The notes: generated by a model from the letters alone, not told the origin. Shown: positions 39,421 through 51,594, counted from the first letter of the stretch. The stretch is DNA of 64,000 nt from Hirudinaria manillensis (GCA_034509925.1 CM067532.1:2210642-2274641), one strand, 5' to 3'. Translations and numbers: made by a program.

Positions 39421-40167
39421 ATGAGCCAATTAGATAAAGCTGAGAAGTTAACCGTTAAAAAATCAAAAAAGCTGAAATCCGATCCTGACAGTTGCGATCC
39501 AAATGCGCAAAAAGCGGTGGCACAAGTCGAAGCAAAAACGTCTCTAAAGAGGACCAAGAGACAAGTCAGGGCGCCTAAAAAGCCAAAGGTCGAGTGTGGC
39601 ATCTGTCTCGGGGAAATTAAAGGTAAGAATTTTGGCAGACCGTCCGGATGTTCGCACATGTTTTGCGTCAGGTGCATCACAAGGTGGGCAAAAAACAAAG
39701 ACACCTGTCCTTATGATAGGATTCCATTTAGTTTCTTAAGCGTCATCAACAACGACACCGGTGAACTGGTGAAGCAAGTAGATATTAAAAAAAAGAAAAC
39801 AACAAGAACAAGAAACAGAAATCCTCCGACAGCAGCAGCAGCAACAAACAGACCAATCCAGGCCGATATTCCAGTACCGCCGGTTGTGGTCGTGACACCA
39901 GCCATTAATCTGGTTTTTAATCTCATCCACAACTCTTACTGCAATGAATGCTTTTCTTTCGAGCACCAAGATATGATGATTTCCTGCGACTCGTGCATGT
40001 CACAGTTTCACATCGAATGTTTAGGTAATATAAACGACATACTGCCTGATCAATGGTCGTGCCAGGCCTGCCGATCGTCAGGAAGGACTGCTTCAAATAG
40101 GCATCTCACAGTGAGGCACGCTTTGATAAGACACAGAGTCCTTCTGCAGTATAGGGAACATAACTAA
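39421..40167 (+). CDS. intronless RING-PHD protein, PHRF1-like (copy 2)
   Basis: A 248-residue protein from a single exon with a clear ATG. Residues 1-55 are Lys-rich with likely nuclear-localisation clusters (KKSKKLK, KRTKRQVRAPKKPK). Residues about 59-98 are a C3HC3D RING (CGICL, GCSHMFC, CITRW, CPYD). Residues about 100-170 form a linker with basic (KKKKTTRTRNRN), poly-Ala and Pro/Val tracts. Residues about 174-217 are a C4HC3 PHD finger (CNECFSFE, SCDSC, FHIECL, WSCQAC). The tail (RHALIRHRVLLQYREHN) resembles the Lys/Arg-Leu tail of the 5787-6881 gene. A nuclear E3 ligase or chromatin-reader role is inferred from PHRF1. The acidic Ser-rich N-terminus of copy 1 is missing, so the two copies have diverged strongly outside the fingers. 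Confidence 0.82.
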   Translation: MSQLDKAEKLTVKKSKKLKSDPDSCDPNAQKAVAQVEAKTSLKRTKRQVRAPKKPKVECGICLGEIKGKNFGRPSGCSHMFCVRCITRWAKNKDTCPYDRIPFSFLSVINNDTGELVKQVDIKKKKTTRTRNRNPPTAAAATNRPIQADIPVPPVVVVTPAINLVFNLIHNSYCNECFSFEHQDMMISCDSCMSQFHIECLGNINDILPDQWSCQACRSSGRTASNRHLTVRHALIRHRVLLQYREHN

Positions 40168-41441
40168 AAGCTCTACGGCAATTTTACAGTGTCAACGAAT
40201 ACAATTCAGCTAGCAACGATAAAATTTCAAATGCAATCGACAGCTTATCTTTCTCATGACTTTTTAATTTGCTCAGCCTCAAAGAGATGAAGTAAAATAA
40301 AATTTTGTAAAATAATTTTCATTCTTTCATTTTTTTATTCCATTCATTGGGTGTTCACTGATCATTTAAGGGATTTAAGAAAATGGGGTTTTTTAAAGTA
40401 ATTTAAACAAACAAAAATCTTTTTAATCAATTTAAACAATTTACAATCAAATTCTTGATCAAGTTCATTTAAGATCATCTTCGACACACACAAACAAACA
40501 ATGTTTTGGAATAATCTTACTTTGCCTAAAATAAAACCATTTTTATTAACAAATCATTATATTTGAATGATTTTAATGATTTTATTCATTATTTTTCGAT
40601 ATACTTAAACTTGCGCGTACAATTTAAACAATTTGTAAAATAAATCATTAATAATTAATTTGAATTTCATTTAAATTTAATCCAATTCAACATTTTTTTA
40701 AAACTAATTTCTAATGCTAGTTAATGAGAAGGCATAAGGTAGCCATAGAACTTTGAAAACGTTCAACAGATGCCGCGAGTTCTGTAACAAAACTCAAACA
40801 ACTTTCCTAAAGTGAACTAAGAAATTATTAAAATTTCTGAAATCGAATGCTACGTCCACCTCAAGCAATGTCAAACGAATGAATCTTGGTTTCTGAACAA
40901 GTAACAAGAGTTTCACTGGCTTACCGTGGATTTCCAGAGTCAGACGATAGGTAGGCTTAGGTTAAATGTCTGGCCACAGGGTTAAGTATGATAGGGTCTG
41001 GGCAGGTTAGCTTCCCTCTGTCAGTCGGATTTGCCAGTTTTTACAACATTTGTTAAATGATGCTCGTTGTTAAATTACATTTGGTCATTTGGCAATGAAT
41101 TATGCAGACCATTAAAATGATGTACGTATGAACGAACGAACGATATTAAAAAAGAATTATGACTTTGATGCACGAGACTGAGTCATAAAATTATTGCAAT
41201 TTAAAGTCTCGGCTTCGTCGAACGTTTTCTCAATTATTGAACTCAAAGGATCACAAATCAAAACTCAGTCCGAAGAAAGAAGGGCAAGGCAGTTTCAAAG
41301 ATGATTCTTTCGACAGGCAAGTTTAAAATTATTCCAAATATTTTGATTTTCGTCCTGCAAGCAGAGTTCCTTCCAATCTTCACTTCGAAACAAAAAAACT
41401 TTTTTTTACAATCAGGACGTAAAACAAATTGCTTCGAAAAT
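40168..41441. other. intergenic, AT-rich
   Basis: No exon recognised. Possible polyadenylation signal for the RING-PHD gene (AAATAAAATTTTG) near 40292. A moderately GC-rich patch at 40900-41040 has no clear open frame or repeat match that I can name. Confidence 0.4.
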
Positions 41442-43509
41442 ATGAAGACTATCGTTTTCTGGTCCACTTTGCTGACGCTGGTCTCCGGTGAAGCAGGTAA
41501 ATGAATGTTAAAATTAAAAAATATAATAACGTTTGGGATATTTAGATTAATTTTTTGGAGATAGCTTCTAGCAATGAAAGATCTAGGTCTCGAAGATAAT
41601 TGAATATGTAAGATAATGACTAAGTAAGGTCACTACCATAACCGTTAGATTATGTAGATCATTTGCTTTAGCCGGGTTTCTTTAACCCTCGGTGTACGTG
41701 GGGCCATATTAAAAAGTCTTAAGCGGCCCGCGGGCCTTACAAATTGCAGTTGCAAGGACATTGACATTGAAGAGAAAATCTGTGATGTCCTCTCTTTTGT
41801 TATGAGCGAAAAGTAACAAATTCGTCGGGAAAATATTGTATTAACTTTTCATTTTTTCAATTAATTTGTTATTATCAAGTAAAGGAGTGTTTTTATTAAA
41901 TTATTATTTGAAATATATTTGGTAAGTTGCCGCGAGCCGCACAAAATAGCCTCGAGGGCCTTAGGTTTGATATACCTGTCTTAAGGCAACTTAATGATAT
42001 AACTTGCGTAAAAGTCAAAGTAACAAAGCATTAACAAGTAATTTATTTATTTGTTTCTGCCAGACCAATGTTCGCAATTTCACAACGTGGGACTGTTCAT
42101 GAAATGCATAGTTCCGACGTTAAAGGAATTCATAAGCATTCATTCAGAAGCAATCTATTTGAACGACCACAGTCCTGTAGACTGCAGGTTATCTTTGAAT
42201 CCGTTTAGAAATCCAATCTGATATTTTCTATGAAACACATTCGCATGGTTATGTTATTTGGTTGTTGCTTTTCTTTGAAATGTCCTTTAAGTTCATTTAA
42301 TAATCTCACTTTAGAAGCTCGAGATGTGACTTTTAACATTAAATAAAGCATAAATTCTGCCGGAACATTTGCACGGATGTCAAATTAGATTTACATCACT
42401 ACATTTACAAGACAAAAATGGCCATACGCAATATTAATTTTCGAATTGCCCAGTGATGCCTATGCAAGGACAAACAAATGCATTGAGACCAACGGAGGGT
42501 TTTGCAAAAGCCAGATCGAAATCCCTGAACTCTTTTTGGAGTTTCTCGAAAGAATCTGCAAAGCTGCTAATGGTATAGTGGAATAATAAAAATAATAATT
42601 AATAATCACCATACTATTAATAGTAGTTATGATATTAATAACAATACTAATTGTTTGTTCATCCATTCATCATTCATCATCTATCAATATGTTTATTTCC
42701 ACTAGATGGGATCTAAACACGTTAAATGATATGCGACAGTTTTAACAACTAGTTCAAAGATGTTCTGCATTATGTAAACAGTTGTGCTTATATGATTTAC
42801 AACTATTAATTTGCGAAATATAATTATATATTTATTATTTTTAAATTTAAATTTAATTAAATTCTTTTTTTCCAGAATATGCCTCTGCCCGTGTTTTGAC
42901 ACTCGCTCACGAGATAATAGTAGCTAGCCGAATGTCGGACACCTATCCGCTCGCGCAATCCTGCATCGGAGAATCAGGAAACTCTGTGATGATGGTTCTG
43001 CGTTGCATTTTGGATCCACTTCTGTGCAAACAAAGTTAAGCTCTCCAATGGCTTTTAACAAATCAATTTTAACGGGAGTGAATTTTTGGCCTTTTTTAAA
43101 TGTCATTTGCAGATTGATAGAATCCTTTTACGTGTGCCTAGTGTCCAGTTGGCATGGGAAAAGTTGGGCGGAGGAGTTTAGGGCTGATTTCAATTTTTTC
43201 TTAAAGAGTGTCTCCATCGAAATCAGTGAAGGTGACCGAAGCAAGCCATTCATTTCAATCGAAGAAGAATCTTTGCTTTTCGATTTTAATTTGTTTTCTA
43301 TAATTTTCAAGATATATTCTATACTTCTAAATATTTTCTGTAATTCTAGAATTACTCAAAAATCTAGTTTTATTTTATTTTCGGCACAATATTTTAACCA
43401 AATTTAAAAGCTCAGTTGAACTCTTGAATTCCTTTGTCTTGTTTCAGATCCGTTCTGTAACAGCTTACTGACTCTTGCCAAAGTGATGTGCCAAACGGTT
43501 AATACTTGA
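41442..43509 (+). CDS. secreted modular Cys-rich protein 1 (two modules)
   Basis: Exon 1 (41442-41496) encodes the signal peptide MKTIVFWSTLLTLVSGEA. Module 1 is exon 42064-42187 (C-x11-C, then VDC) plus 42454-42572 (KC-x7-C-x17-C, with GFC). Module 2 is exon 42876-43034 (SC-x13-C-x6-C) plus 43121-43231 and the terminal exon 43448-43509 (FC-x10-C). Phases alternate 1,2,1. Joined, this gives about 209 residues. The donor CAAA|GTTAAG at 43034 appears to have lost one base relative to paralogue 2. The nearer acceptor (43112) then gives a stop; the next AG (43120) restores the frame. If intron 43035-43120 is kept, translation ends at TAA 43037-43039 after module 2's first exon. The fold is probably helical and disulphide-bonded; the spacing recalls nematode DUF19/T20D4.11-like domains, but homology is unproven. 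Confidence 0.68.
41671..41985. mobile_element. degenerate hAT-like MITE
   Basis: Inside intron 1 of the first Cys-rich gene lies a pair of GC-rich inverted blocks (GCGGCCCGCGGGCC at about 41724, and CCGCGAGCCGCAC with CGAGGGCC at 41930-41960). The end reads GGTTTGATATACCTG. This layout matches the palindromic non-autonomous hAT/Charlie elements common in animals. Target-site duplications were not identified. Confidence 0.45.
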
Positions 43510-44312
43510 TTTACGTTAATTAGTTTTTAATTATCATAAATTAATTAGTAATTAATTGTTAAATTACCATCCGTACATTTTAATGTTAATGCTATTGAAA
43601 TGTTAACCTCGACAGAATAATACCCAAACGACAAAATCAAAGATTAAAGATCCAGATTTACAAATGAAGGATTTATAGACAAAATGACAAATGAATGACA
43701 ATCTTTCAATTAATCCTTTGTGTGGAAATGAAAAGAAATAAAATCTTCCGATTGTTTTTGTCGTGATTCAAGTTAAATTTATTTTTTAAAGTTATTTAGA
43801 TGTGATTAATATCATATTATTCATAATAATTTATTAACTATTAAGCATATTAATCATATTAAAATTTTAGTAAAACATTAAAGCATCCAAAAATTGTGCC
43901 AGCTTGAGAACGCTCGTTTTACGTTTTTGTATTATGAATTATGAATTCTTTTGTAGATTGTAATTATAATATATTTTAATATTTTATAATATATTTTATT
44001 ATATTATAATACATTATAATATTTTATAATATATTTTAATATTTTATAATAATAATATTTTAAAATCCGCTTTCGCCTGCGTTTTAACTTCCCTTCTTAT
44101 CTCCATTACGAGGCTCCTCTTAGCATCGCTCCTCATCATGTTGAGGCAAAGTTCAACAAAACATTAATTAGTGAGACTTGACAATAAGTTATTGGAGTTC
44201 TGAATAAAATGAGACTTTTGTCTTAAATTGATAAAATAAGACGTCTTTTTGAGAATTACAAAAAAAACATTTAAAAGTTAAATCTTGGTAATTTTCATCT
44301 TTAATTTTGGAC
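43510..44312. other. intergenic between Cys-rich genes 1 and 2
   Basis: Contains an AT-only repeat tract at about 43960-44060 (ATTTTATAATAT-type units) and a short GC-richer patch at 44070-44160 with no open frame. No gene seen. Confidence 0.4.
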
Positions 44313-46900
44313 ATGAAATTAACCGTTGTGGTTGTCTTGTTCGTACTGTTTTCAAATTGTTCAGGCAAAGGTTGGTCATGGTATTTAAAGTTTAGATACT
44401 TTCTGCTTTTTAAAATAATAATTATTGTTAAAATTGTGTCGGCAGAGTTACGATAACAATTCTGATAAAAGAAATGTTTAGACAGCGTCTTTGGATCATA
44501 GTAAACCTACTGAAATACTGGATTTTATTTTAGGTTTTTGGAAAATCCATGCATAAAATGTTGTAGTAAATGCATAATGCTGAATATCTGGCTAATTATT
44601 AAGATAATTATGTTGACAATTTCTCGATCATTTTTCAGATGTCAAAAGTAATTTTTACTCTGGTAAGATTATTTTCTTTCAGTTTTCATTGCAGTGCTTC
44701 ATAAAAACACACTGCTGACTTTAATAACAGCAATTATAATTTTCTTTTTGGAGTGGGCGAAGAATATTTTATTTATAAAAATAAATTGCAGGGTCATCTA
44801 ACGACCACTTACATAAATTTCTGTGACGATTATAGGAAATTAAGAAAATAGAGATTTTTGTTTATTACGAATATATTTGTAAAATATTCCGTTAATTTCT
44901 TAAGTAGCCGATTTTCCACATCAGACATCTGCTCGAAAGAAAAAGATCACAACCGAGCCATCTTAAGGAAGTGTGTAATTCCAAAGTTGTACCAGTTGGC
45001 TCACTCGCACCTTGGACTCGCTTTAGGAAGCACTGACAGCCTTCAGAAATCTCTGTGCAGGTTAAGATGCATGATATGACGCGACACGAGTCCGCATGAC
45101 ATAAACTGTCACAAGATGGCATGACATGGATTGACATGACATGAATTGGCTTGATATGAAATGACTTGACATGACGTGATGTGGCAACCGGTAGCAATTA
45201 TTCAAGATTTTTTCCACGAATGATTTTCACTGTCAAATGTCTAAGCAGACATTTATGTTGCTCATTTAGGAATGGTTTGAGCTCATAATAACCTTTTAAC
45301 CTGATAGTAAATGATAACTATTTCTTACAATATTTAAATCCACATTGTTACAATAATTAACTAGGTATTTTAAGCCCCGATTTCATCATAACTAAAAACT
45401 GATTGGAAAAACGATTTATCCATTCATAAAATTATCACCAAACCAATTGTTAGAAATCATATCCGTAAATAGATTAAGTATTAAATAAGTCAATAATCAG
45501 TTAATTATACATCAATTCTTGTAAAGTATTTGCATTTTCAACGACCAGGGATATCTTGAAGCAGTTTTCGTGCGTCGATGAAATGCAAGGTTTTTGCCAA
45601 GAGCAGGACCAATTGGGACCACACATCCTGAAATATTTCAATCACCTGTGCACAAATCGAGAAGGTTGTGAACAAAGTTGACTAACTAGCTAAGTAGCTT
45701 CTCAGGCCACGAAAGATGTTTTGAATTTAAATATGAATTCTCAATTATTAATATATAATATATGTATTAATAAATATACTGATTCATCATCGGTAGCAAT
45801 AAATCTTGTTCTACATTACACAGTCATTTATATGTGGTTTCGTTAACATCGGATCCTTCGTAATATATATAATAATATTAATTCGCAATTATTAACCGTA
45901 TGTAGCTAACAAAAATAATGCTTGTAGTAATAATTATTCGATATTAAAAACTGAATTATTACAATCCCGAAAAAACAAAATTGTCTCCAATATTAAGACG
46001 AAGTTACCGACTTAGTGATAATTTTTTTTCACTCAGATTTCTCGAACGTCCACCGAGTCATTCGAAAGTTGATTTCACTGACGAGTGAACAAATATCTGC
46101 CATCAACGACAACATCAGTCCCTGTCTCAAGGAAGCAAATCACGAAGTTCATCTGGACAGGTGCCCGCTTGGGACCACGCACTGCGATTCCAGGTGTCGT
46201 TCTGCCTTCCATCCATTTAAATCGTTATTTATTATTTGGATTTAGTTTGTATTTTTTATTATTAAACATTCAATAATTGAAACTGAAATGAAAACTATTT
46301 ATTCTATAATTATTCGGCAATTGCTGCCAAATCTGTATTAATCTGTCTAATCCGTCACCCTTATGAATAAATCTTTCTTGCATTACATGGTCATTTATAA
46401 ATCTATGTAGTTTCGTTAACATCGGATGCTTCGTAATAAACATTTGTTAATAATTATATGTTTTACTTTTTTTAAAGCTACAAATTCATGGCTTTTGAAG
46501 ACAGTTATGTCTGTGTGCTGTCTGCATTGCAAGACGTCGATGGAATAAACATGGACGAAGTCATTGAAGCTGCCAGTTTGGCCATCAAAATACTCGAATT
46601 GGAAATCGGAGAAGGTGACTTAATGCAATTGCTTTTAAAACAACGATTCAAATTGATTAAACTTAAACTGCCGAAGCAATTGGCATTTTATTACAAAAGT
46701 ATTTCTCGATGTCATTTATATAAATATAACTAAATATTGAATAAATAGGATAATTCTTAACAAAAATGTAGAGTTATTATTATAAAGTTATTATAAAACG
46801 TTTATATTTATTCAATTATTTTATTAATTTGAATTCTTTCTCTGCAGAACCATTTTGCAGTAGCAAACTCAGCATTGCAAAAAGACTTTGCCAACGTTGA
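44313..46900 (+). CDS. secreted modular Cys-rich protein 2 (two modules, complete)
   Basis: Exons 44313-44370 (signal peptide MKLTVVVVLFVLFSNCSGK), 44639-44662 (24-nt symmetric phase-1 microexon, encoding about VKSNFYS), 44925-45060, 45549-45664, 46037-46193, 46478-46614 and 46848-46900. They join in frame to 226 residues ending RLCQR and stop. Module 1 has C-x13-C and SLC, then SC-x7-C-x17-C with the GFC signature (CVDEMQGFC). Module 2 has PC-x12-C-x6-C and YVC, then FC-x10-C. Cys spacing, exon lengths and phases match gene 1, which supports both models. Probably secreted, helical and disulphide-bonded. Target and tissue are unknown. Confidence 0.75.
45071..45185. repeat. degenerate TGACA/CATGA-rich minisatellite
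   Basis: Irregular tandem ATGACATG-like units follow directly on the donor of the third exon of Cys-rich gene 2 and fill the start of that intron. Confidence 0.6.
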
Positions 46901-47653
46901 ATGCTTCTTTTTTGTCCAAAACACATTAAATAAATAGTGAATCAAAATATCAAACATGATTTCAAGAATTGGGTGCCTTCCAAATCTCAAAATAAAAATA
47001 AACAACTGATGCGACTAATGTTTACTTTTCCGAGAAGGGTTTTATTTTAGTTAGATTTAAGTAACATTTATTTAAATTCATTCTAATGAAAAAAATTGAT
47101 GTAAAACGTTATCGTGCGATTTTGCACAAATTTTAAAAAAGAAAAATTGCATAAAAGTAATGAAAAAATATTGAAATATGGAACATTTTAACGGTCGATG
47201 GGTGCAAGAGTTGAAATTGTCGTTCATCAAAGTTTTTTAAAACATCATTTTACCTCATAAATAATAGGTAAAAAATTTGATATTTTATGGATATAAATGC
47301 TCGGCCAAATAATAAAGTTTCCAAGGGTAGACATAACTCTCATGTTGAAGGTGAGAACATTTTGATTACCAACGCAAGGAAGACTTTGATTGGGGTTATT
47401 GGTGTGGTTAAGGTTAACATTGGGGTTAAGAAGTTATGGTTAAACGACTAGGATTCGTTATATTACTATTATTAAGTTATTACTATTGTAATGTATAATT
47501 CTTTGAATAGTAATGTATTAATATTAATAAATAATTAACATATAATAAATTAATTATTTAATTAATATAAGTAATCTATATTATAAGAATAACATTATAG
47601 GTACAATTCAGCTTAACTTTAAATTACATTTTAATTAGAATTAAAGCTGAACC
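46901..47653. other. intergenic between Cys-rich genes 2 and 3
   Basis: AT-rich, no exon recognised. Minor GC-richer stretch at 47330-47460 (GGTTATTGGTGTGGTTAAGG) without an open frame. Confidence 0.4.
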
Positions 47654-48582
47654 ATGAAATTGACTTTTATCTGGATTGCCTTCATGCTTTTTTATTCCGC
47701 TGAAGCAGGTAGTTGAAGCAATAAATTATATTTTATTTCGCTAGTAATTATTATTTAATAAAATTTGTAATTCATTAATCATTAATTTATTTAAATTATT
47801 ACATTAATATTAATCCTTTTGTAATAACATCTACTCTATTTTATCATACTAAGCGTAGTTCTTCAATACAGTTTCGTAGTGTAAACAATAATTATTATTA
47901 TTCTCACGACAAAATAGTCCAAGACAAAATGGTGCCGCCATTGCAATATTAAAAATATTAATAATAATAAAATAATAATAATAATAATAATAATACATAA
48001 CGCTCTAATTTTTTTTACTGAAAGGTAACAAATATTTGCGCACTTGTTTTTTATTGTTTTTCATTTTTTAAAAATTTCCATAAAATGTTGGGGCTTTGTT
48101 TGCCAGATTGCAATAATCCCATGAATGACTTCGAAGTTGCTAATAAATGTATCTTGCCGATGTTGAATCACCTCTTCCCGGCTTTCCCTGGTCCTAAATT
48201 CTTTGATTCATCTACGGTCCTAACCTGCAAGTTCGTTGACGTATCATAATAATAGCAACAATCAAATATCAAATATATTAAAAATAATATGTTAATTTTA
48301 TCGAATTACTGACCTATTAATTATTAAGTATAATTTGACCCGAAACTAGCTTTAGAGAATATGACAGACAAGCTTGTACTTAATTACATTTAAATTACAT
48401 TAATTACAAACTGGATGATTGTTGCATCAATTACACGATGCGTTTACAGGGATCAGTACAAATCGGCCCTTAGGTGCACCCAAATCCAGAGTGGATTTTG
48501 TAATGTACTTCACAAGCAATTGATGGATATCTTTGGAAGACTTTGCCTATCTGACCAAAGCGAGTTCATTCCTTATTTATAA
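47654..48582 (+). CDS. secreted Cys-rich protein 3 (single module)
   Basis: Exons 47654-47708 (signal peptide MKLTFIWIAFMLFYSAEA), 48107-48230 and 48450-48582 give 103 residues. The mature part is one module: C-x12-C, then LTC, then RC-x7-C-x14-C (CTQIQSGFC), with conserved GFC. Exon 2 has exactly the length (124 nt) and phases of exon 2 in gene 1. Unlike genes 1 and 2 it stops after the first module (IPYL and TAA), with no GT donor before the stop. Module-2-like exons lie downstream (48813, 49624), so this gene was probably shortened by loss of a donor, or the exons belong to a dead copy. Confidence 0.75.
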
Positions 48583-48812
48583 GAAACAACATGAAATTAA
48601 AATAAATTAATTCCATAATTAATTCAATAACTGCAAATCTCACAATCAACAATTGGAAAAATCATTTGCACAGCTCCTCCCGATGATGATGATGATGATG
48701 GTAACGATGATGGTGATAAGGATAATGATATTAACGAATGACAAAATATGGCGTGATATGAATTTAAGTTAAATTGCGTTTGGTTATTAGATTTAATTAT
48801 TTTTATTATCAG

Positions 48813-48997
48813 GCCACAAGATACACAAGCTGGTCAGAGAAATACAGGGATGTTATAATGAACTATTACCAAATAGTCCTCTCTTGGAAAAATGTTTCAC
48901 AAGCGGTGATTGCCAATATCAGCTTAGTACTTTCATCATGTTTCCACGTCTATTACACACCTCTCCAGTCGATTTCGATCACGACCCTAATGGATGA
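48813..48997 (+). pseudogene. orphan module-2 exon of the Cys-rich family
   Basis: After TTATTATCAG the phase-1 frame reads HKIHKLVREIQGCYNELL, then EKCFTSGDCQYQL. This is the GC-x13-C-x5-C pattern of the second-module exon in genes 1 and 2. It runs to a TGA without a donor. No signal peptide exon lies between gene 3 and here. It could be an alternative last exon of gene 3 or a relic. Confidence 0.5.
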
Positions 48998-49218
48998 TAA
49001 AACATGACGTGATATAATAATTATATTATTATTATTATTATTACATTTAATAACGATATTATCACTATTATTAATATTATTAGTATTAAATATAATAATC
49101 ATTTATTAATAATATTAAAATAATATACAATACATAGTAATATTATTAATATATATTATCAATTTAATATTACTAGTAATGTTTAAAAATGTTAATTAGT
49201 GCTTAATAATATTCACAA

Positions 49219-49249
<31 letters not shown>

Positions 49250-49623
49250 TATAATAATGGTTTAATGGTTGCAAAGTCCATACACTGATAATAAGCATTG
49301 TTCAAAGTACAAGTATTCATTTAACGTACTTAAATACAATTAAATTAAGTACGAATTGTTTAAATTATTTATAAAATGCTTTTTAAATTATAAAAAGTAC
49401 TTTGCCTCTTAATCCATAAAATATTTAACTTCCATTTTTAATGAAATTAATGAAGCATTTTTGCAAACAACTGCTAATAATTGGTTAGCCATTTTTTTTA
49501 GCTTTTAGTAGTGTCGTCATTAATTTCATACGAAACGAATGTGCGCAATAATAACTGTACAACTGTTTTTTTTTTAATTTGTAAATAAAAATATAACATA
49601 ACATTCAAAATAATCATTTTCAG

Positions 49624-49736
49624 GGCTTTCACAACTTTTATCGTATGCGTTAATGGAAAATTGTTGTCTGTTTGAAGTTTCCGGCAACTTGACCCAAGGA
49701 ATAAGGCGATGTTTTGGCTCGAAACAAAGAAATTAA
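49624..49736 (+). pseudogene. orphan terminal exon of the Cys-rich family
   Basis: Follows TTTTCAG. The phase-1 frame reads LSQLLSYALMENCCLFEV, then RRCFGSKQRN and stop. It contains Cys pairs but does not match the FC-x10-C ending exactly. Likely a relic of another family copy. Confidence 0.4.
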
Positions 49737-50640
49737 AATAATTAACATTAATTTTTAATTAATTAACATTCCGTTGCAAGAAATTAAAAGATTTCCTGTG
49801 AATTTTCAAGTTCAAACGTCTAATTTTTGAAGTTTATGTTTTGAAACCGAAAAACGAATTTATCTTCGAAGTGCATTGGCATAATATGCCGATAAGTTTT
49901 ATTAAAAAAATAACACAATAACAAAAAATAATATTATCACCGTCATAAAATAATAATAGTAATACCGAATGTTTTCAAGTATTAAGAATGATTTCCGTGA
50001 GTTCAAAGCTAGAAGTGTTCATGAAAATAAAGAAGATTATTTAAACCGTACCTTATATTGATAATAGCATCAAACAATTATTATATTAAATTTATTTATA
50101 TGGACATTAAACAGTTAAACCTTCAATTGAAGATAAATTAAAGATATATCGCTGAGTTACTGCAAAATAAAATTCCTATTTTAATGAAATTCTTTTATTT
50201 CACGAAAAGTGAAAATGAAAATTCGTTCAAATTCTTACAATTTGCTGTTTCTTCAAAATATATAAGATTTCTAATTTTTAACTTTCAAGTGCATTGTTTT
50301 TAGAATTCCTACGAATGGCTTCGCCATCAATAATTTTTTTCATGGTTTTCAAAACATTTGAAAGTGTTTTAAAAGAAAAACCAAAATTTTCTTCTAATAA
50401 TTCATGTTTAATAAAGGTTAGGCAAAACATTTATTATCTGAAAATGCAATAAACATTAGTAATGTTGCGTCAGGCAATTAACTTAAACGAAGAACAGGCA
50501 CCTTATCAAATTTCTGTTTACAGCAATTTCAAATGCCACTCAAAGATTGCCTCGGTTGCTTATGAAAATGAGATTTTCGCCGGTCATCCCGATTTGACTT
50601 CTTCGGCCCTGGAAAATGGAGACTCCAGCGAGATCTTCAG

Positions 50641-50702
50641 TTGAATGTCTGAAAAAATGTCGAACGAAACTTGAATGGATCTGTCTTTGGGATCGAGTTT
50701 AA
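50641..50702 (+). other. possible terminal exon, Cys-rich family
   Basis: After GATCTTCAG the phase-1 frame reads ECLKKCRTKLEWICLWDRV and stop. Three Cys and helical character suggest another family piece. A short open frame just upstream (50462-50640) has one Cys and no clear signal peptide. Confidence 0.3.
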
Positions 50703-51014
50703 GTGCAAGTTTTGCTTTTCTTATGACCAGATATTCGCGAAAAACCAATACTTGTTTGTATAAGTGTATATTTGTAGATTACTTTGCTTACCAACGTCAG
50801 ATAAGTAATGAGCTTGTTTTAGTTATTTATTGTTGAATCTGTGGCCCATGTATTCAGACACTGCTGCAGATAACAAAATAGTCGACTGGATAGCAATGGT
50901 TCCGAGTAACATGCTCAGTCAACTCTACATTTACTGTTAAGCTTAGGAATGATGATGACGATTTAATCAGAGATGAACTTCTGAAAACTAATTTGCTTTT
51001 TTTTTTGCTTGCAG

Positions 51015-51061
51015 GATGCCAGTTTGCTTTGCGACCCTTATGTGAAGTCGACAAGTGCTGA
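51015..51061 (+). other. possible terminal exon, Cys-rich family
   Basis: After GCTTGCAG the phase-1 frame reads CQFALRPLCEVDKC and stop: three Cys in fourteen residues. Short, so support is weak; position between other family pieces is the main argument. Confidence 0.3.
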
Positions 51062-51412
51062 AAGATAATCACTGGAGTCAAGGGAGTGCATTGGTTAACA
51101 TTCTCAATCAACAAATTGAACAAGCTATCATTACATTATTATTCATCAATTTTCGACTAATCTGCATAATGGCAAATTCTTATTTCAGATTCTTTTAAAT
51201 TTTGCTAATTAATCATTTTATTGCAATAACCATTTATAATATTCAGTAAATAAGTAGATGTCAATGTGGATTTGAGATTTATTTGTGGTTTTTTCTTTGT
51301 ACTCCAAGTCGATTTAGGGTATGCGTCAGTAAAAGAGGGAGATTTTCAACAGCTGGCCAAAGCTCTTTCATAAATTTCATTCGCTTTTCATTGAAGTGGA
51401 ATTCCTTTTCAG

Positions 51413-51594
51413 GATTGAAATTGGCTTTAAACAACTTTCGACTCCACGGAGGAGGAAAGCAACTAAGTTCCGTCGGTGAAAGAGTTGATGTTTGCATTGA
51501 AACAATCTCCTACGTTGGCCTAAACGACATAAAATTCTGCAGAAAAGCTTACGGTGTTTGTGAGGTCGATTTCAATCACTTTGGAGGTTATTGA
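51413..51594 (+). pseudogene. orphan module-2 exon of the Cys-rich family
   Basis: After CCTTTTCAG the phase-1 frame reads LKLALNNFRLHGGGKQLS, then VCIETISYVGLNDIKFC and RKAYGVC, ending FNHFGGY and stop. VC-x14-C-x6-C matches the second-module exon of genes 1 and 2. No partner exons with a signal peptide were found nearby. Confidence 0.5.
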
